Shown: positions 14,101-16,580 of the stretch, in pieces | Layout: every line of letters begins with the position of its first letter | How positions within the stretch are numbered: the first letter of the stretch is position 1 | From: Micromonosporaceae bacterium | GTDB lineage: Bacteria; Actinomycetota; Actinomycetes; Mycobacteriales; Micromonosporaceae | Reading direction: 5' to 3' | DNA length: 16,580 nucleotides | Assembly (NCBI GenBank): GCA_019689695.1 | Contig: JADGHA010000035.1 | Span: forward strand, 1 to 16,580 | The notes under the pieces: generated by a model | Seen by the model: only the letters and a program-made list of their open reading frames with translations | Databases searched by the model: none | What the model was told of the DNA's origin: nothing | Made by a program: the position numbers and the translations under genes

Positions 14101-14974
14101 CGCCGCTGAGGAAAACGAGGATGTCCCCGGGCGGCTCCGCGCTCAGCTCGTCGACCGCGTCGCAGATCGCCTGGATCTGGTCCGGATCCTCGGCGTCCTC
14201 GATCGGCCGGTAGCGGACCTCGACCGGGTACGTCCGACCGGACACCTCGATGGCCGGGGCGTTTCCGAAGTGCCGCGAGAACCGGCCGGGGTCGATGGTC
14301 GCCGAGGTGATGATGACCTTCAGGTCGGGCCGGCGGGGCAGCAGCTGCTTGACGTAGCCGAGGATGAAGTCGATGTTCAGGCTGCGCTCGTGCGCCTCGT
14401 CGATGATCAGTGTGTCGTACTGGGCCAACGACCGGTCACCGGCGATCTCGGCCAGCAGGATGCCGTCGGTCATCAGCTTGACCATCGTCGCCTCGCCCAC
14501 CTGGTCGGTGAAGCGCACCTTGTACCCGACCGTCCCGCCGAGCGGGGTGCCCAGCTCCTCGGCGATGCGGTCGGCGACGGTCCGCGCGGCCAGCCGGCGC
14601 GGCTGGGTGTGCCCGATCGTGCCCCGCACCCCGCGCCCCAGCTCCAGGCAGATCTTCGGCAGCTGGGTGGTCTTGCCGGAGCCGGTCTCGCCCGCCACGA
14701 TGACCACCTGGTGGTCCCGGATCGCGGCGAGGATCTCGTCCTTTTTCGCCGTGATCGGCAGCTCGGCCGGGTAGCTGATCTCCGGTACGGCGGCCCGTCG
14801 GGCGGCAATGCGCGCCTCGGCCGCGGCCACATCGGCGGTGATCTCCGCGAGGACCGCCTCCCGGGCCCGCGGGTCGCGGATCTTGCCCACCCCGTCCAGC
14901 CGGCGCCGCAACCGCCGCTGGTCGCGCAGCATCAGGCCGGGCAGGCGGCGGTGAAGGGGAGTGCGGTTCGGCAT
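11102..14974 (-). CDS. hrpA: ATP-dependent RNA helicase HrpA (DEAH box)
   Basis: The protein has 1290 aa, the normal length for bacterial HrpA. The helicase core holds Walker A GETGSGKT (95-102), motif Ia TQPRRLAA (123-130), the DEAH box (192-195) and SAT (224-226). In RecA-like domain 2 it has the VLATNVAETSLTVPGI segment and NQRKGRCGRTSDG (motif VI). A winged-helix/HA2 region, an OB-like fold and the long C-terminal DUF3418 region follow. HrpA acts on structured RNA in the cytosol, and in bacteria it has been linked to mRNA processing and to rescue of stalled or collided ribosomes. No RBS precedes the ATG at 14974. TACTCT (minus strand, 14989-14984) lies 9 nt upstream, so a leaderless start is possible. 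It is transcribed divergently from padR across 63 bp. A large open frame on the opposite strand is a codon-bias shadow. Confidence 0.95.
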   Translation of the reverse strand: MPNRTPLHRRLPGLMLRDQRRLRRRLDGVGKIRDPRAREAVLAEITADVAAAEARIAARRAAVPEISYPAELPITAKKDEILAAIRDHQVVIVAGETGSGKTTQLPKICLELGRGVRGTIGHTQPRRLAARTVADRIAEELGTPLGGTVGYKVRFTDQVGEATMVKLMTDGILLAEIAGDRSLAQYDTLIIDEAHERSLNIDFILGYVKQLLPRRPDLKVIITSATIDPGRFSRHFGNAPAIEVSGRTYPVEVRYRPIEDAEDPDQIQAICDAVDELSAEPPGDILVFLSGEREIRDTADALNRLKLRDTEVLPLYARLSTAEQHRVFQPHTGRRIVLATNVAETSLTVPGIKYVIDPGTARISRYSHRLKVQRLPIEPISQASANQRKGRCGRTSDGICIRLYSEADFQARPEYTDAEILRTNLASVILQMTALGLGDIAAFPFIDPPERRNIADGVQLLQELGALDGAKRLTPIGRKLAQLPVDPRLGRMVLAAGENGCLREVLVIASALSIQDPRERPIDRQEQADQMHARFADPESDFLAYLNLWRHLREQQKVLSSNQFRRMCRTEFLNYLRVREWQDIHSQLRQIARTLDLPLNSTPAEAQPIHISLLAGLLSHIGVKDADTREYAGARGSKFAIFPGSALFKKPPRWVMAAELVETSRLWARTVARIEPEWAESLAGHLVKRSYSEPHWSARQGAVLAYEKVTLYGLPIVTSRKVNYGRIDPRLSRELFIRHALVEGDWNTHHQFFHDNQALLREVEDLEHRARRRDIVVDDETLFAFYDERVPAEVVSARHFDSWWKKARRQHPDLLTFDRSMLINEGKGGLSAADYPDEWVADGLRLPLTYQFEPGAAADGVTVHIPLSLLNQVPTGGFDWQVPGLREELVTALLRSLPKQLRVNFVPVPDYAKAVLDRISPADGPLLDSVERELRRLTGVPIPRNAWQLERVPDHLKMTFRVVDEQDRTVDQDKDLPALKQRLRERARAAVSAAAATAGVERSGLRDGDFGTIPRSLEQERAGFTVRTYPALADEGDSAAVRLFDSEAEQRIAMWQGTRRLLLLSLPAPIRLIQGRLSNQAKLALTHNPHGHVGALLDDCLACAVDKLMTDAGGPAWDSGGFAKLRDQVRAGVADTMLDTVSKVERVLAAAHEIELRLGRMSNPLLAPALADIRAQLSGLVYPGFVTATGWWRLPDLPRYLQAIERRLDRLPQNPHRDREQMSRVQQVQQEYRDFLTELPPGRAASAEAQQIRWMIEELRVNLFAQALGTPYPVSDKRIYRAMDDLAAAS

Positions 14975-14983
14975 GCCGCGTCA

Positions 14984-15034
14984 AGAGTACCGGTACGTAG
15001 ATAGACAGGCTAGCTATATAGCCGTACTATCTAG
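14984..15034 (+). promoter_or_regulatory. Divergent hrpA/padR promoter with palindromes
   Basis: For padR: TAGACA (15002-15007), 17 bp, TACTAT (15025-15030), then 7 nt to the GTG, a near-consensus sigma-70 promoter with a leaderless start. The spacer holds the perfect palindrome GCTATATAGC (15013-15022), and TAGATAG/CTATCTA arms (14998-15004, 15027-15033) flank it. GTACCGGTAC (14987-14996) is a further palindrome on the hrpA side. TACTCT for hrpA is at 14989-14984 on the minus strand. A PadR dimer bound here would block its own promoter and perhaps hrpA. Confidence 0.6.
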
Positions 15035-15037
15035 CTC

Positions 15038-15391
15038 GTGCCCGGTGGTTCATTCCCCGCTGACTGGCTGCGTGGCGCCCTCGACCTGTGCGTTCTGGCC
15101 ATCCTCGCGGAAAGCGCCTCGTACGGCTACGCGATCGCGCAGCGACTGGAGGCGGCCGGGCTGGGCGCCGTCAAAGGGGGCACCCTCTACCCGCTGCTCG
15201 CCCGACTCGAGGCGGCGGGCCTGGTCGCGCCGAGTTGGCGCACCGGAGACGGCGGCCCGAGCCGGAAGTACCTGGAGCTGACCGACGCCGGTCGCGCCGA
15301 GTTGGTCCACCGCCGGGACCTGTGGCGGCAGTTCACCGCGTCTGTTGACAGACTCGCCTATCCGCTGGAAGCAGGTGGTCGCCATGCCTGA
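15038..15391 (+). CDS. PadR-family transcriptional regulator
   Basis: The protein has 117 aa and is a winged-helix repressor of the short PadR type. LDLCVLAILAESASYGYAI (15-33) and the recognition helix/wing region GGTLYPLLARLEAAGLV (47-63), followed by GPSRKYLELTDAGR (73-86), are family signatures. Such regulators usually repress their own operon and a membrane-protein partner gene. Here the next gene overlaps by 8 bp and is exactly such a partner. The GTG at 15038 lies 7 nt after a -10 box, so translation is probably leaderless. The palindromes in its promoter suggest autoregulation. The inducing signal is unknown. Confidence 0.92.
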   Translation: MPGGSFPADWLRGALDLCVLAILAESASYGYAIAQRLEAAGLGAVKGGTLYPLLARLEAAGLVAPSWRTGDGGPSRKYLELTDAGRAELVHRRDLWRQFTASVDRLAYPLEAGGRHA

Positions 15392-16019
15392 CCAGGACAG
15401 TGCCTGGGCCAACGAGTTCACCATCCAGATGACCGTCCAAGGGGCCGGCGCCGGGGACATCGCAAAGGCGCTCGCGGATGTGCGGGCACACTGCGCCGAC
15501 AGCGGCGAGTCCGCGTACGAGGCGTTCGGCGACCCGAAGACCTACGCCACCGCCCTCGCGGCCGAACTGCCCGCCAAGCAACCTGGCATCGACCTGCGCG
15601 CCTTCGGCGTCCTTCTGATGACAGCGGTGGCGTTCGGCCTCCTGCTCGTCGGCTCCGTCTCACTCGCCGAGTCGCGCGACAACGAGGTGCCGTTGACGCT
15701 GGGAAAGCTGCTGCTGGTCGTCGTCGCGGTCCCGGCGTGGGTTGTGTTGACCCAGACCCGGTGGGCGCGCCGGCGGCCACGCGACCCGGCAACGCCGGAC
15801 CGGCCGGCGTTCGACGAGAGGTACTGGCGGGCGCTGTGGCTCGCTCTCGGGCTCGCCGTCGTCGGGGCGGCATTGTGGATCGGCCTCGACAGGACACTGT
15901 GGAGTGTGTCGAAGTGGCTCTTCCCCGGGCTGGGCTTCGGGCTCCTGGTGCTCAGCCAGCTGGCCCGGTGGCTGGTGACCCGGAGCGCGGCCGAGGCGGG
16001 CAGCACGGCCGCGCCCTGA
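15384..16019 (+). CDS. HAAS-domain four-TM membrane protein, PadR partner
   Basis: The protein has 211 aa. Residues about 8-62 resemble the HAAS (DUF1700-like) alpha-helical domain that commonly follows PadR genes, with the segment AYEAFGDPKTYATALAAEL (44-62). Four membrane segments follow, at about 73-95, 103-124, 148-168 and 176-199. The role of this family is poorly known; it is thought to pass membrane or envelope signals to the PadR regulator. The ATG at 15384 overlaps the end of padR by 8 bp and has GGAAGCAGGTGG upstream, so the two are co-translated. A strong hairpin follows 26 bp after its stop. Confidence 0.8.
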   Translation: MPDQDSAWANEFTIQMTVQGAGAGDIAKALADVRAHCADSGESAYEAFGDPKTYATALAAELPAKQPGIDLRAFGVLLMTAVAFGLLLVGSVSLAESRDNEVPLTLGKLLLVVVAVPAWVVLTQTRWARRRPRDPATPDRPAFDERYWRALWLALGLAVVGAALWIGLDRTLWSVSKWLFPGLGFGLLVLSQLARWLVTRSAAEAGSTAAP

Positions 16020-16045
16020 GCGCGCACGGACGTGCCGCACGTGAC

Positions 16046-16081
16046 GGGACCTCCCGGGTCGTGCCGATCCCGGGAGGTCCC
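16046..16081. terminator. Strong bidirectional terminator hairpin
   Basis: GGGACCTCCCGGG (16046-16058) and CCCGGGAGGTCCC (16069-16081) form a perfect 13-bp stem with a 10-nt loop. It lies between two convergent genes (stops at 16019 and 16097), the expected place for a shared terminator. Confidence 0.85.
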
Positions 16082-16096
16082 GCGGTCGCGGTACGA

Positions 16097-16580
16097 CTAG
16101 CAGAGAAGCGCCTGGAGGGTCCCTACCAGGCTTCCGCCGGCCGCCACGATGGCCGCGATGTTCGCCCATTGCCCGGCGGTGAAGGTCAGACCCGCGATGG
16201 ACACCAGCGTCGTGGCCGGCAGTCCGGAGATGAACACGAGAATGGCCACGGCACCGACCGTCGTGATGGCGGCGATGGCCGCACCGACTTTGACGTTGCA
16301 CCACCAGCCGGCCGTCTGGGCCGGTGCGCCGTTGCGCGCCGCGAGGGAACCGGCCTGGCCGTCGACGACCAGGGTGTCCCCGGACAGGGTCAACCGGTGG
16401 ACTATCCCGTCCGCGCCGGTGAACACCGCGCTACCGGTGCTCCGCAGCGACTTGGCGACCGCCTGACTGGTTTCCAGCGCTTTCGCCTCAATGGCGGCTC
16501 GTGACGGCGTCGCCGATGCGGCCTGAGCGGCGTTCGTGCCGCTGAGCAGCAGTGCGCCGGCGAGTACCGGCACGACCAGT
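16097..16580 (-). CDS. Secreted protein with hydrophobic Cys-bounded C-terminal domain (5' end outside window)
   Basis: The frame is open to the right edge, so the N-terminus is missing; at least 160 residues are visible. I number from the GTG at 16573. The visible start (LVVPVLAGALLLSGTNAAQA) is a signal-peptide core with an AQA-type cleavage site, so the true start lies a few codons outside. A polar region (about 20-88) follows. Then comes a 67-residue, very hydrophobic, Gly/Ala/Ile/Val-rich domain that begins GWWC (Cys92) and ends with Cys158 as the last residue. It contains two possible membrane helices (about 96-118 and 128-156). These are its only cysteines, so a disulfide is possible. 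I do not recognise the family. A secreted pore-forming or bacteriocin-like precursor, or a small envelope protein, are possibilities only. Confidence 0.7.
   Translation of the reverse strand, partial: LVVPVLAGALLLSGTNAAQAASATPSRAAIEAKALETSQAVAKSLRSTGSAVFTGADGIVHRLTLSGDTLVVDGQAGSLAARNGAPAQTAGWWCNVKVGAAIAAITTVGAVAILVFISGLPATTLVSIAGLTFTAGQWANIAAIVAAGGSLVGTLQALLC

Noticed and set aside
12713..15004. Very long open frame (763 codons) on + opposite hrpA
   Set aside because: It mirrors hrpA in an antisense frame where high GC3 removes stops. Its Arg/Val/Gly/Asp-rich protein has no domain, while the minus strand carries all helicase motifs.

Overview
The window is high-GC DNA (about 70% G+C by eye, with third codon positions in the real genes almost always G or C). 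It has GTG starts, several apparently leaderless genes, and actinobacterial families: a stand-alone LigD-type polymerase, STAS/HATPase anti-sigma regulators, CBM2-tailed secreted esterases and HrpA with DUF3418. This points to an actinomycete, and the gene mix would suit Micromonosporaceae (Actinoplanes/Micromonospora-like). The family assignment is inference, not proof. I see no rRNA, tRNA, CRISPR array or insertion sequence.

Layout. 1-690 is gene-poor and ends in the promoter and leader of a STAS-HATPase anti-sigma-type regulator (692-1429, +). That gene converges, 4 bp apart, on a single-domain STAS protein (1434-1754, -). A roughly 500-bp non-coding stretch with palindromes and a possible gene relic follows. 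Next comes a divergent pair sharing a 58-bp promoter region: a type II NADH dehydrogenase (2264-3613, -) and a LigD-like primase-polymerase (3672-4937, +). The polymerase gene overlaps by ATGA a LacI-family regulator (4934-5986, +). Downstream on + are a secreted CE1/PHB-depolymerase-type esterase with a CBM2 (6090-7424), a BON-methyltransferase fusion (7503-8174) and an SGNH hydrolase (8217-9503). On the minus strand are a RibD-C/DHFR-like reductase (9585-10148), an Hsp20 chaperone (10449-10907) and the helicase HrpA (11102-14974). A palindrome-rich divergent promoter separates hrpA from a PadR regulator (15038-15391) and an overlapping four-TM HAAS-type membrane protein (15384-16019). A strong hairpin separates that pair from a 5'-truncated secreted protein with a hydrophobic C-terminal domain bounded by cysteines (16097-16580, -).

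How it may fit together. Two genes, ndh and the BON-methyltransferase, each carry a GTTT-N15-GGGTA(C/T) element 9-11 nt before a GTG start. This is the form of promoter read by actinobacterial SigB/SigF stress sigma factors. The window also holds two STAS-type partner-switching proteins, an Hsp20 and a repair polymerase, so a general-stress theme is reasonable, although no sigma factor gene is present. A second theme is polysaccharide esterase activity: the LacI regulator lies directly upstream of the CBM2 esterase, with GAAA/TTTC inverted half-sites around a candidate promoter between them. The PadR-HAAS pair is an ordinary self-contained regulatory module. The items most worth a second look are the shared SigB-like leaderless promoters, the BON-methyltransferase fusion, the STAS protein lacking the usual phospho-serine, and the cysteine-bounded secreted protein at the right edge.
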